Positions 33,359 through 42,278 of a stretch of DNA of 54,812 nucleotides are shown here, piece by piece. The translations under genes were made by a program, and so were the position numbers. This DNA is from Treponema primitia ZAS-1 (GTDB lineage Bacteria > Spirochaetota > Spirochaetia > Treponematales > Breznakiellaceae). The notes beneath the pieces were generated by a model. It saw nothing but the letters and a program-made list of their open reading frames with translations, made no database searches and had not been told where the DNA came from. How positions within the stretch are numbered: the first letter of the stretch is position 1; the number at the start of each line of letters is the position of its first letter. The stretch is from the NCBI RefSeq assembly GCF_000297095.1, contig NZ_AEEA01000012.1, positions 1 through 54,812 of the forward strand. The letters are read 5' to 3'.

Positions 33359-34113
33359 CCCGCCTTTTATAGCGATTCCCTGGAGGTATCAAATCCAAGC
33401 GGTAAACAATAATAAGCCACAGGATGTACTAAATAGTATTTCTGCGTACCGCAACAAAACGAAGGGTGATGTTTATTCCAGAGAAGGAGATATATACGTA
33501 TTCGTTTATATAGCAGTGATGGAGGTTTAGGTGTATTGCGTATAAAAATACGTTAATTGCAATTTTTTTGTCCAACATTATCGTCGCAGGCGCCCTCCAT
33601 GACGCCTGAAATTTCTAAATTTTTGTAAAATAATAAAGTAAAGAATTATGCCAAGCGGCTACACTGCTAATTGGAATAATAGGAAAAGTAAGCGACTAAC
33701 GCCGCCTATCTATCCAATTGAATGGCAGGTGATTTTTCCATCACCTACAATAATTTACTAAGAACTATTTCGTACATAATCGGCTAAACAGTATATAATA
33801 CCACTAATACAATAACAAAGAACATCCAAACACTAAATATTCAAGCATTTCTTTGTCTCTTTTAGTTCAAACAATGTTGACTACTTTAAACAATGACAGC
33901 AATATTGTTCCGATAACGATAAAAAATACTAACCTTTTCATAAAATCCTCCTTTTATAGCAATGGGCTACGCCCGCTGCCTTTCAGCCGTCGATTTTCGT
34001 AAAATCCCTCAATTTTCCGAAAAACTGTAAACACATTGGGATCATAACATACTTATAATGTAATCTTCAAGCTTCCCTATGGTTAACAAAGAGAAGCTTT
34101 TAGAATACATTCT
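33359..34113. other. AT-rich intergenic region, start of the accessory island
   Basis: A plus-strand open frame (to 33530, ending in VFVYIAVMEV) may be a gene tail, with no clear start. The rest is AT-rich with many stops. It holds a 24-codon minus-strand ORF with a strong ribosome-binding site (33867-33941), listed separately. The base composition changes sharply from the amylase gene, which suggests the left boundary of acquired DNA. Confidence 0.4.
33867..33941 (-). CDS. Possible 24-aa hydrophobic peptide
   Basis: AAAAGGAGG lies 6 nt before an ATG. The product is MKRLVFFIVIGTILLSLFKV plus four residues, a single hydrophobic helix with a basic start. It could be a type I toxin-like membrane peptide or the 5' end of a decayed gene. 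The same frame stays open for about 21 more codons after the TGA, which favours decay. Confidence 0.35.
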   Translation of the reverse strand: MKRLVFFIVIGTILLSLFKVVNIV

Positions 34114-34114
34114 A
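34101..34114 (+). promoter_or_regulatory. Palindrome over the start of the XRE gene
   Basis: TAGAATACATTCTA has 6-bp arms and ends on the A of the ATG. It is a likely autoregulatory operator for the helix-turn-helix protein, and it occupies the place where a ribosome-binding site would be. Confidence 0.4.
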
Positions 34115-34437
34115 TGGATTTGAACGGTTTATTTGTTCGCAATATGAAAAAATGGCGTAAAAACCGGGGAATTTCTCAAAAAACGCTGGCGGAACGGTGC
34201 AAAGCGGCTCATACCTATATCCGACAGATCGAAAGTGGGAGCAGAACCCCCTCTTTTGCCTTTATTGTGAAGCTCGCCGGAGCCTTGGACATCGATGCCT
34301 ACCTGCTTTTTTACGACGAAACGGCGGCAAAGGGCAAAAACCCCTCCCATATGGAGCATTTAGAGGCGATCAAGTCAGAAATTCTCGCTCAAGTGGCCTC
34401 TGGAATAGATACTGTTATCGACGAAGCACAAAAATAG
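34114..34437 (+). CDS. XRE-family transcriptional regulator
   Basis: This 107-residue protein has a canonical Cro/C1 domain (KNRGISQKTLAERCKAAHTYIRQIESG, about residues 16-42), then FAFIVKLAGALDIDAYLLF and a helical C-terminal tail suited to dimerisation. No good ribosome-binding site is visible; a palindrome overlaps the start. Small regulators of this type often accompany restriction, toxin-antitoxin or phage-defence genes, which fits the neighbours. It is slightly richer in GC than the surrounding spacer. Confidence 0.82.
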   Translation: MDLNGLFVRNMKKWRKNRGISQKTLAERCKAAHTYIRQIESGSRTPSFAFIVKLAGALDIDAYLLFYDETAAKGKNPSHMEHLEAIKSEILAQVASGIDTVIDEAQK

Positions 34438-34642
34438 GGTGAATTGTACCGTGTCCGCTAAAAATCCTAGCCCAAAACTAGTAAATTTTGCTTGTAATTG
34501 GTAAATTATGGAACGCAATTTGCAAATTAGAGGCTAGGATCTAGGATTTAGAATCTTTGGGACAAAATACCCCAATTTCGTCTATTGAAGATGTTCAAGT
34601 AAACCATTATATTACAAGACAGTAACGGTTTAGGAGGATACT
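34438..34642. other. Leader of the VapBC-like pair
   Basis: The inverted repeats ATCCTAGCC (34464-34472) and GGCTAGGAT (34532-34540) bracket an AT-rich segment upstream of the antitoxin gene. They may be operator half-sites or a folded leader. No gene is seen. Confidence 0.3.
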
Positions 34643-34888
34643 ATGCTGGCATTTCAAGGTTATTTTCAGGCAGGGCGGTTTGTAACCGATACCCCTGTTC
34701 AAATCCCCGAAAGAAAGAAAACCATCGTCACGGTATTAGATGAGAATGTGGACGAAGACAGGGAAGGGAAGGCGTATCAAATGTTATGGGCCGAAATAAT
34801 AGATGAAATAGAAAACTCCGATGAAGTGCTTGAAGGTGAGCCGGAACGTTTACACTTCAGAAGTCCCGAAGAAACAGAAGTCCTATGA
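34643..34888 (+). CDS. Putative antitoxin of a VapBC-like pair
   Basis: This 81-residue acidic protein starts MLAFQGYFQAGRFVTDTPVQ; the first 35 residues could form an AbrB/SpoVT- or DUF104-like beta fold, and the acidic tail could wrap the toxin. TTAGGAGG precedes the ATG. Its last codon overlaps the start of the PIN gene by 4 nt (ATGA), the classic antitoxin-toxin arrangement. Family assignment is uncertain; the call rests on position, size and acidity. Confidence 0.7.
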   Translation: MLAFQGYFQAGRFVTDTPVQIPERKKTIVTVLDENVDEDREGKAYQMLWAEIIDEIENSDEVLEGEPERLHFRSPEETEVL

Positions 34889-35286
34889 CATATGCCCTTG
34901 ATACTAATATTATTTCCTATTTTCTCAAAAAAGATGCAACGATTGTCGCACGGATGCGACTGGAAAATAGTAAAGAAACCAAATTTGTAATTCCCCCAAC
35001 TGTTTATTTTGAAATCAATAATTGGCTCTTGAGAAATAATTCAAAAAACAAAATGGCGATATTTGAGAAAATGTATTTGGCTCAAGGCGTTGGTGCTATT
35101 GACAAAGCTGTTTTGGACATTGCTTCAACGGTAAAAATGAAAATGCAAAACCATGGCAAGGGCATTAGTGATGACGATTTGTTTATTGCGGCCTATTGTT
35201 TGAAACATAACTTGCCTCTTGTTACCAATAATACAGATCATTTTATAAATGTAGAAAGTTTAGAAATTCTAAATTGGGTTGAATAG
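34885..35286 (+). CDS. vapC: PIN-domain ribonuclease toxin, VapC-like
   Basis: This 133-residue protein starts ALDTNIISYF with catalytic D6. The remaining acidic residues are E43 (VYFEINNWL), the D96-D98 cluster (ISDDDLFIAAY) and D118 (NNTDHF). These form the four-acid PIN nuclease site that cleaves RNA, often initiator tRNA in VapC proteins. It is translated from the ATGA overlap with the antitoxin. It is lysine-, asparagine- and isoleucine-rich like the rest of the island, in contrast to the GC-rich flanks. Confidence 0.88.
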   Translation: MTYALDTNIISYFLKKDATIVARMRLENSKETKFVIPPTVYFEINNWLLRNNSKNKMAIFEKMYLAQGVGAIDKAVLDIASTVKMKMQNHGKGISDDDLFIAAYCLKHNLPLVTNNTDHFINVESLEILNWVE

Positions 35287-36051
35287 ATAGTGTTTTAATA
35301 ATGGTATAAAAAATTAAATTATAAAATAAGCGCATTAATGCAACGGCTTGAAAAATATATAAGTTCAAAAAGCAAATTGTATAGTACACAATATAGGCAA
35401 ATGTTGTATGGCCGAGAGGATGAAATATGCGATATAGGGGAGGTAATAAGGGAAAAATAGTCGTTATAAAGATGACCCGCTTGACTATTTCAACAAAGTC
35501 ACTATATTTATTAAATAGTTAGCAGTAATAGTGTTTTTGAACATCATTAAGAGGAAGAAGCCGACCACAAAAGGAGTTTTTCAGCAGTCTCAACCAGGAT
35601 TGTTTACGGTTCGGAGCTGTCTGGAAAGTATTTTTCAGGCAACCCCACGGCTGACAAAAAGCACCATTTTATCCAATTTTTATAGAAAAAAGACTTGCAG
35701 AATTTACCCCCAACGGCTATAATATTCCCATGCTTCAGACAAAAGTAGGCATAAAAGTAGACTTCGCACAACGGCTCACGAGGCCGTTGGTATCGGCGTT
35801 AATTCCGTAAGGATAACGATAAAAAACATATTTATGATTAGTTTACAAATGGTCAAAAATAAAACAATTTGCAATATTTTGGTATTTGCCGTTTTTCTCG
35901 CTTTATTTTCATCCTGCGGAGACTATAAAACATGGGAATATGCGGTAGTGGAGATTATTGTATTGATAAATACCGGGGAAATGAATAATGAAGCCACAAA
36001 AAGTGACTGACACCCTTTTCCGAAGATATGTTTAGTAAGGACAATGAATAG
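35287..36051. other. AT-rich gap between the toxin and the GHKL-ATPase gene
   Basis: A 40-codon open frame at 35338-35460 (MQRLEKYISSKSKLYSTQYR...) looks protein-like but has no ribosome-binding site, and may be a remnant. CAACGGCTCACGAGGCCGTTG (about 35770-35790) is a short hairpin. A small lipoprotein ORF at 35834-36010 is listed separately. No promoter for the 36052 gene is obvious. Confidence 0.35.
35834..36010 (+). CDS. Small lipoprotein (58 aa), possibly truncated
   Basis: MISLQMVKNKTICNILVFAV is followed by FLALFSSC, a textbook signal peptide and lipobox (Cys at residue 28). Only 30 residues follow (GDYKTWEYAVVEIIVLINTG...). An internal Met at residue 6 is an alternative start. There is no strong ribosome-binding site. 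It may be a real small lipoprotein, or the head of a longer gene cut off next to the defence-like gene that starts 41 bp downstream. Confidence 0.5.
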   Translation: MISLQMVKNKTICNILVFAVFLALFSSCGDYKTWEYAVVEIIVLINTGEMNNEATKSD

Positions 36052-39000
36052 ATGATTATAGCAGATACTATTCGTGATAGATATATTCGAGAGTATACCC
36101 AAGAAAAATTCAGATTAGAGTCTGATTTTAAGGAGGACGAACAAAGACGAACCGACTACCACGGACGAGAACTGTTAGAGCTGCTTCAGAACGTAGATGA
36201 TGCTGCTGTAAAAGCAGATATCCAGAATGCAGATGTCCTGCTAGAGTATAAAAACAACATATTTACTGTGGCGAACAATGGTACACAATTCACAGCAGAA
36301 ACTATCGAAAGATTGTGTCATGGTGCTGCAAGCAATAAAACTGATGACTTCATCGGGAATAAGGGGACAGGTTTTCGTTCTTTACTTAATTGGGGGAGGC
36401 AAATAGAAATTCATTCCGGTGAGTTTCATATTGGTTTTTCTCAAAATTATGCTAATTCAGAATTTGAAAAAATTCTATCCGGATGTGCAATATTACAAGA
36501 ACAGAAAAAAAATGTACCAAATCTATCAATGCCGGTTTTGCATTGTCCGTTTGAAGTGAATTCTTTAAATAACAAATATGATACTACTATTCAAATTATT
36601 ACGGATGACTCGTTGCAAAATGATGAGCAGAATATATTGAAACAGCTACAAAGATTTGATCATAAAACCTTGTTATTTTTACCAAATATTATGCAAATAA
36701 TAATAAAAACAGATGAATATACAAAGATAATTAGGAAAGCACCTAAGGAGAATGAAGAAATTGAAATCTATGTGGATGAGACTATTGAAAAATACTTATA
36801 TTTCAAGAATCCCGACGAACCGCAGATTGATACTGGTAAAAATGAAAAACGAAAGATAAGAACGGCAATTGCCATTGCTCTTGATGAATGGGATTATTCT
36901 GATGAGACGATGTATTGTTTTTTCCCCATAAGAAGTTTTTCAACACCGCTAAATATGCTTATGCACGCAACATTTGAATTGAATGCTAATCGCGATGATA
37001 TTCCTCCGAATGAAACGAATAGATCGGTTTTTGAGCATCTTTTAAAATTTGCCGTATCTATTGCAGAAAATACTCTTACCCATAAAGGCGATAATTTATT
37101 GGCTATTAAAACACTCACGCCTAGTAATATGAAGAATAGTTTGTGGGATAGCAGTAGATTTAATCGTTTTGACTTTTATTTGAAATTGCTTAAAAATTGC
37201 AAATTTATTCCAACAGTTAATGACGATTTTGTTTCAATGTCTAACGAGCCAAAACTTATAGCATCCAATTTTCCTGATTCTTTTACAGGAAAATATTTTG
37301 CTAATTTACTAAAACAAATGCCATCACAAGAAAATGGTGAACTATTGCGACAATTAGCCAAATACCATGGTATTGATTTGGAGTATAAAGAAGATGAATT
37401 ATCTACAATGATTTCTGAAGCGCAAAAACAATGGTCAATTTCGGAACGAGTAGAAGCATTTATTTGGTGGTGCAAAGAATATAAATCAGATATCTTACCT
37501 AACTTAATGCTAAATCAGAAAAAGAAGTATGTAAAAGTAAATGAGAGCATTTATTTTGTTGGAAGAAAGCGGGAATTAAATATACCGGATTGGACAAAAG
37601 TGAATCAGCTTAACAGAAGTTATGAAATTGAATTAATAAAACAATTGAAAGAAAATAGCATCATAAAAAAAGAGCTGAATGAAGAACCTAAATCAAAAAT
37701 TGAACGTATAATCCAGCGTCATTCAGGATCACAATATAATAGTTTAATTCCACAAGTAAAATTTCTAGATACCGATGCTTCTCAGATAATATCTCCAATA
37801 AATACATCAGTAGGAGATGATAATACTAATTCGGTTAAATTTGTTGTATGGCTATGGGAGAATTACTCTAAAAAACTTGATTGGACACCACCTCCTGATG
37901 TAAGATTTAATTTGCCCAGCAAAAAAGGGACGGTAGAAAGATCTAGTTCGCTGTATTTTGATAATGATTATGATAATCAATTGGGTGATAAACTTTTTAT
38001 TGGCGGTGAATTTGCTGCTTTTCCAAATATTAAAACATTTTCAATTTCAGAAAATGAAAAATTTGATTTCCAAAATTTTATTATTAAATTAGGTGTTAAA
38101 AAGTTTCCGGAATTAGTGATGCGCGAAGTTAAAAATCAGAAATTTAGGAGTTATTTCACCGATGAAGTTTTGGCAGAAAAACTACCCGGTAATGAAAATA
38201 AAGAGCGTGTATCTGAACTAAATAATATCGAATTCAATACTATAAATAGATTAGAAAAAATACTTGAGGATCTTTCATTAAGAGAAATTATAGCATGGAT
38301 AAAATCAGATTCTGAATTACAAGATGAGCTTGACTTGAAACATTCAGGCAGCGTTAATTTTAAATACATAGCTAAAATAGAAAGCTACCGATCAAGGAAT
38401 TATACCGACTACCAACATAGCTATATTAAATTTATCTTTGAAAACACAAAGTGGTTTGAAATAAATAAACAAAAATATTCTCCTAATCAATGTGTGTATG
38501 CTTATCCAGGAATTAATATTTCCGGAGTGGTTCCGACAGTGACAAATCAACAGATTAAAGATTTAGCAAATCAATTAAACATTACGCAGAAAGAATTAAA
38601 AGATTTCTTAACAAAGATAGGTGTAAAGGATAAAATAACTGATTTAGAATCACGTTATTTCTACGAAGTGTTACTTAAACTCCCGGAGCATGATCAAAGT
38701 GGTCAAATCTCTGAAAAAATATATCGTGAGATTATAGATTTTGAAAATAATCCATTTGATGAGTCGGACAATAAGGCAAAATTCGTCAATTTAGGTCAAG
38801 TATTCACTAAGAACCACAGCGGTAAGGGCTATCATATAGTATCTGATTCTTATTTCAGTAATAGTATTCAAGTAAATGTTGGAAATTACCATATTATGGA
38901 AACACCATCGAGGAAAGCCCGCTTTGAGATATTTAATAGTATTTTCGGCGTGAAAAAATTTGAAGAAAAATATGAAGTAATACAAAGTAGTATTCAAACC

Positions 39001-40524
39001 CATCCGGAAAACAACAAATTCCAAGCAGATTTTAGGGATTTCAAAATTTATGTCAAGCCTTGGGGAGAGAAAAATGTAAGATTAAAAGAAAGATTAGATA
39101 ATTTAAAAGTTCAAATTGTTTCAAATATTACTCTAACCGACGGCGGTACTCAGCAGGATATATCGACTGATTATACGCCAATAAAAGGTAAGGCACAATG
39201 GTTTATATATTTGCACCATTCCAGCTCGTTTGACCAATGGAAGAATTCGGAATGCATGAAAGAAATAATAGCTCAAGTTGCAAACACTCCTAATAATGAA
39301 TTTTTAAATCAAATTCGTGAGCTATATCGAACTCCGGAAAAAAGGTCAGATATTGTGCGGGAAACATTCGGCATAGTTAATGTTATAAATGAAATATCAA
39401 AGAATCAAATACGTGTAGAATTGGCAGAGGCTCTAAATATTGATTATGAATCTATCGAGTTGATCGATATTGATTTCATTAATTTTAATTCAATAGATAA
39501 TTCAGAATCATTGATAAAATTATTAAATTCGCATAATAGTAATATTAAAACAATTACCAGCGCCGGCTTTGGGTATTCAATTGATCTTAAACCATTTTGG
39601 GTTAAAAAAATTAGGGACTATTTATCTACTGAGGAAGAGAATTATAAAAATAAATTATACGCTGAATATCTACAGTTAACACAAGGTTGTCATGAAAACT
39701 TTTTAAATGACTTTAATAAATTTAAATATTTTATGCCTGAAACTGATGAAATTGGCAATGATATTGAATTTAATGTTGAATCTTATTTAAATGATAAGTT
39801 CCCGATTAATAAAAAAAATGCGAAACAAAATAATGCAAGTAATGTCTATAATAATAATTTCAATAAACTCAATGCTATTATATCGAAAAATGAATTTTTA
39901 GATTTTATAGATGAAAATATCGATTTAAAATCAATGATTTACTTTTTAAATGTGGAATATGAAGAAATCATCAAACAGCGATTCGAAAAAACCCTAAGCG
40001 ATTCAGAAATAGAAGCTAGAAGTCCAGTGATACCTGATGACGAAAGTACGCAGATTACATTGTCTAATAGTAAGCTTAAACCAGTTGCACCACAAGAGAA
40101 TGCTGCTAACCATAATCATGGCCGACCGCATACAAGATCATCAATTGAAAAGAGCGATAATTCAAAGTCAAAAAATGGCAAGGATGCCGAGCGGGTAGTT
40201 TGGAAGAAATTAAAAGAAATCTATTCGTCATTGCGTTGGACATCTGAAAATTCCGATATACCAGCAGAAAGAAACAATTCTTCAATATACGATATGGAGT
40301 ATTTGAATAATGGCAAAAAATATTTTGTGGAAGTAAAAGCAAGTTCGAAGGAATTTTTTATGTCATTTTCAGAATTTAATTTTGCTAAAGAAAATACGGA
40401 AGTTTATGAACTATATTTCGTCGATATTAATGCCAAAAGGATAGATGGACCTCATAAAATCGAAGAACTTGAAGGGTCTAAAATTGCTACTCAATATAAA
40501 TTCTCCTATGAAATTGACGAATAA
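36052..40524 (+). CDS. Giant GHKL (Hsp90/sacsin-like) ATPase with C-terminal DUF3883-type domain; candidate defence protein
   Basis: This 1490-residue protein starts with a GHKL ATP-binding domain: N-box LLELLQNVDDA (E43, N47, D50), VANNGTQF in place of the G1 box, and the G2 loop GNKGTGFRS (102-110), as in sacsin N-terminal domains. About 1200 residues of unassigned, mostly helical sequence follow. The last 110 residues begin GKDAERVVWKKLKEIY and contain SIYDMEYL...KKYFVEVKASS, a D...ExK arrangement typical of DUF3883/PD-(D/E)XK nuclease-like domains. Such sacsin-ATPase/DUF3883 proteins are commonly found in defence islands. It is very rich in N, K and I, with codon use unlike the flanks, which suggests transfer. 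AAGGA precedes the ATG at some distance. Confidence 0.78.
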   Translation: MIIADTIRDRYIREYTQEKFRLESDFKEDEQRRTDYHGRELLELLQNVDDAAVKADIQNADVLLEYKNNIFTVANNGTQFTAETIERLCHGAASNKTDDFIGNKGTGFRSLLNWGRQIEIHSGEFHIGFSQNYANSEFEKILSGCAILQEQKKNVPNLSMPVLHCPFEVNSLNNKYDTTIQIITDDSLQNDEQNILKQLQRFDHKTLLFLPNIMQIIIKTDEYTKIIRKAPKENEEIEIYVDETIEKYLYFKNPDEPQIDTGKNEKRKIRTAIAIALDEWDYSDETMYCFFPIRSFSTPLNMLMHATFELNANRDDIPPNETNRSVFEHLLKFAVSIAENTLTHKGDNLLAIKTLTPSNMKNSLWDSSRFNRFDFYLKLLKNCKFIPTVNDDFVSMSNEPKLIASNFPDSFTGKYFANLLKQMPSQENGELLRQLAKYHGIDLEYKEDELSTMISEAQKQWSISERVEAFIWWCKEYKSDILPNLMLNQKKKYVKVNESIYFVGRKRELNIPDWTKVNQLNRSYEIELIKQLKENSIIKKELNEEPKSKIERIIQRHSGSQYNSLIPQVKFLDTDASQIISPINTSVGDDNTNSVKFVVWLWENYSKKLDWTPPPDVRFNLPSKKGTVERSSSLYFDNDYDNQLGDKLFIGGEFAAFPNIKTFSISENEKFDFQNFIIKLGVKKFPELVMREVKNQKFRSYFTDEVLAEKLPGNENKERVSELNNIEFNTINRLEKILEDLSLREIIAWIKSDSELQDELDLKHSGSVNFKYIAKIESYRSRNYTDYQHSYIKFIFENTKWFEINKQKYSPNQCVYAYPGINISGVVPTVTNQQIKDLANQLNITQKELKDFLTKIGVKDKITDLESRYFYEVLLKLPEHDQSGQISEKIYREIIDFENNPFDESDNKAKFVNLGQVFTKNHSGKGYHIVSDSYFSNSIQVNVGNYHIMETPSRKARFEIFNSIFGVKKFEEKYEVIQSSIQTHPENNKFQADFRDFKIYVKPWGEKNVRLKERLDNLKVQIVSNITLTDGGTQQDISTDYTPIKGKAQWFIYLHHSSSFDQWKNSECMKEIIAQVANTPNNEFLNQIRELYRTPEKRSDIVRETFGIVNVINEISKNQIRVELAEALNIDYESIELIDIDFINFNSIDNSESLIKLLNSHNSNIKTITSAGFGYSIDLKPFWVKKIRDYLSTEEENYKNKLYAEYLQLTQGCHENFLNDFNKFKYFMPETDEIGNDIEFNVESYLNDKFPINKKNAKQNNASNVYNNNFNKLNAIISKNEFLDFIDENIDLKSMIYFLNVEYEEIIKQRFEKTLSDSEIEARSPVIPDDESTQITLSNSKLKPVAPQENAANHNHGRPHTRSSIEKSDNSKSKNGKDAERVVWKKLKEIYSSLRWTSENSDIPAERNNSSIYDMEYLNNGKKYFVEVKASSKEFFMSFSEFNFAKENTEVYELYFVDINAKRIDGPHKIEELEGSKIATQYKFSYEIDE

Positions 40525-40588
40525 TTATTTAAACACATTTTTCTGTACACTACATTAATAGAGGCAATTTTGAAATAACAGACCCTTT

Positions 40589-42268
40589 CTACTGAACCGC
40601 TCCTCCGATAAGGGCCACCCGTCCATCGGTTTTAGGAACCAGGGGTAGATCCTGGGCATAGATGTAGTCTACCAGTACGGACGCCATGGTCCGGTTAGTT
40701 TGCTTGACATTGGCGCCGTTTACCTGGAACATCCAGTAGCCATCACCGCCGGTATACATATAGTTATTGATACCAATGCGGTAATCCCGGTTCGCTTCAA
40801 TGGGCTCGCCGTTGAAGCGCAGGTTCTTGAGCTCCGCATCGTTGTTTTCCCTGCCCGTATAGTCCAGGGTATAGCGTATTTCCTTTGACACCATGCCCCA
40901 GGCCCCGGTGCCGCTGCCCCCGCCCCCGCCGTGGCTTACCTTGGAGGCAAATTCAAACAGTTCCAGCACGGCGGAACCCTTCATCGTAAGGATGGTAAGG
41001 GAATCCCCCGGGTAGATTATTGCCTTAATATCTCCCACCGTGACAGTGCCTTTGGAAAGGGCCCCGGTGATGAGCCCGCCGTTTTGGTACACAAAATCTA
41101 TGGGTTCACCCAGCACTTCCCGCACATACCAGGTACAGCTGTCGCAGAGCATATCCCCCAGGGCAGTTTCCTTCTTGCGGCTCAGACGGTCACCGTTGTT
41201 GGCTTCCTCATTGATAAACCGCTCCGCCGCCGTCCCGATTACAAAGCTCACATTGTCCTGATCCAGGGGCGGCTTGGGCCTGGTTTCCGCACTGGACATT
41301 TGGCTGGCAGGGGAATCACCAATGGTGTTGACCGCTATTACCCAGGCATGGTAGGTCTTTTCATTCTCAATAGTACTGCTAATCACCGCCCGTACATCCT
41401 GGCCGGTAATCGTCAGTTCCATGGCGGTATCGCTTACCGGCTCTGCGGGCATGGCCGCTTCCAGGCTGTAGTACACTTTGTAGCTTTTTGCCCACTGGAC
41501 CGCTTTCCAGGAAAGGGTGAGCCGCTTATCCCCACCGATGAGGGTGAGTACCGGCGCGGCAGGGACGGCAGTTGCGCCTACGGGACTTGCGGAAGCGGGG
41601 ACCGAGAAAGTCGAATGCCCCGCAGAATTCACCGCCCGTACAAAGAGGTAATAGGGCCGGGCGTTCTGCAGTCCAGGGATGATCATTTCAGTTACCCCGG
41701 TGACGGAAATCAGCCCATGGTCTTTATCGGGAGACAGGGCGCTGAGTGTTTCTGCGGGGGGTACGGGGTTGATACTGTAATACAGTTCGTAGCCTGAAGC
41801 ATCCATCGCCTCAGGCCAGCGTACCCCCAGTTCCTCGTCCCCGGCGGCGATGACCGGGCTTATCGGATCAGGCCAATAGGGCGGCGGCAGGGGGATACCG
41901 CTGCCCCTTTCGCTATACTCGGATTGGCCGTGGGGATAGTTCACCTTGACCCACACATGGTAGGGAGTACCGTTGACCAGGGGCGTTATGACGGCCCGCA
42001 CCAGACGGGATTCGTTGACTTCAATGAGATACCACCGTTGGGCAGTATCGGGATCATCTGCGGTGTTATAATACAGTTCGTACCCGATGGCGGTCGCAAC
42101 CTTGGTCCAGCGGATTTCAAGCTGCCCATTCCCGACTATCACCGAAACCTCGTCCGGCGCCGGCCGGGGAATGGCCCCAGTATCATCGTTATTCATGAGG
42201 TCATTCTCACACCCGGTAAACAGCAGTACCCCAAGCAGAAAAACAAAGCCCAGTCTTTTATTCCTCAT
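40589..42268 (-). CDS. FN3-repeat lipoprotein with isolated 5'-nucleotidase C-terminal domain (copy 2)
   Basis: This 559-residue protein has its start at 42268 supported by GAGGAG and a lipobox (LGVLLFTGC). Three fibronectin type III-like units follow (about residues 35-125, 130-235 and 240-335), each with GYELYYS or SYKVYYS and a Y..WV.AVN strand. Residues 340-545 match the 5'-nucleotidase C-terminal domain (IGTAAERF, RKKETALGDMLCD, PIDFVYQNGGLITG, GTVTVGDIKAIIYPGDSL, GDGYWMF). The metallophosphatase catalytic domain is absent, so it may bind nucleosides or similar ligands rather than hydrolyse them. Its N-terminus (ENDLMNNDDTGAIPRPAPDE) is almost identical to the 44335 gene. It starts 10 nt after the TonB receptor stop. 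Confidence 0.82.
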   Translation of the reverse strand: MRNKRLGFVFLLGVLLFTGCENDLMNNDDTGAIPRPAPDEVSVIVGNGQLEIRWTKVATAIGYELYYNTADDPDTAQRWYLIEVNESRLVRAVITPLVNGTPYHVWVKVNYPHGQSEYSERGSGIPLPPPYWPDPISPVIAAGDEELGVRWPEAMDASGYELYYSINPVPPAETLSALSPDKDHGLISVTGVTEMIIPGLQNARPYYLFVRAVNSAGHSTFSVPASASPVGATAVPAAPVLTLIGGDKRLTLSWKAVQWAKSYKVYYSLEAAMPAEPVSDTAMELTITGQDVRAVISSTIENEKTYHAWVIAVNTIGDSPASQMSSAETRPKPPLDQDNVSFVIGTAAERFINEEANNGDRLSRKKETALGDMLCDSCTWYVREVLGEPIDFVYQNGGLITGALSKGTVTVGDIKAIIYPGDSLTILTMKGSAVLELFEFASKVSHGGGGGSGTGAWGMVSKEIRYTLDYTGRENNDAELKNLRFNGEPIEANRDYRIGINNYMYTGGDGYWMFQVNGANVKQTNRTMASVLVDYIYAQDLPLVPKTDGRVALIGGAVQ

Positions 42269-42278
42269 GACGAACTCC

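Noticed and set aside
35531..35722. 63-codon plus-strand open frame in the gap before the large ATPase gene
   Set aside because: No ribosome-binding site, no recognisable features and low-complexity AT-rich context.
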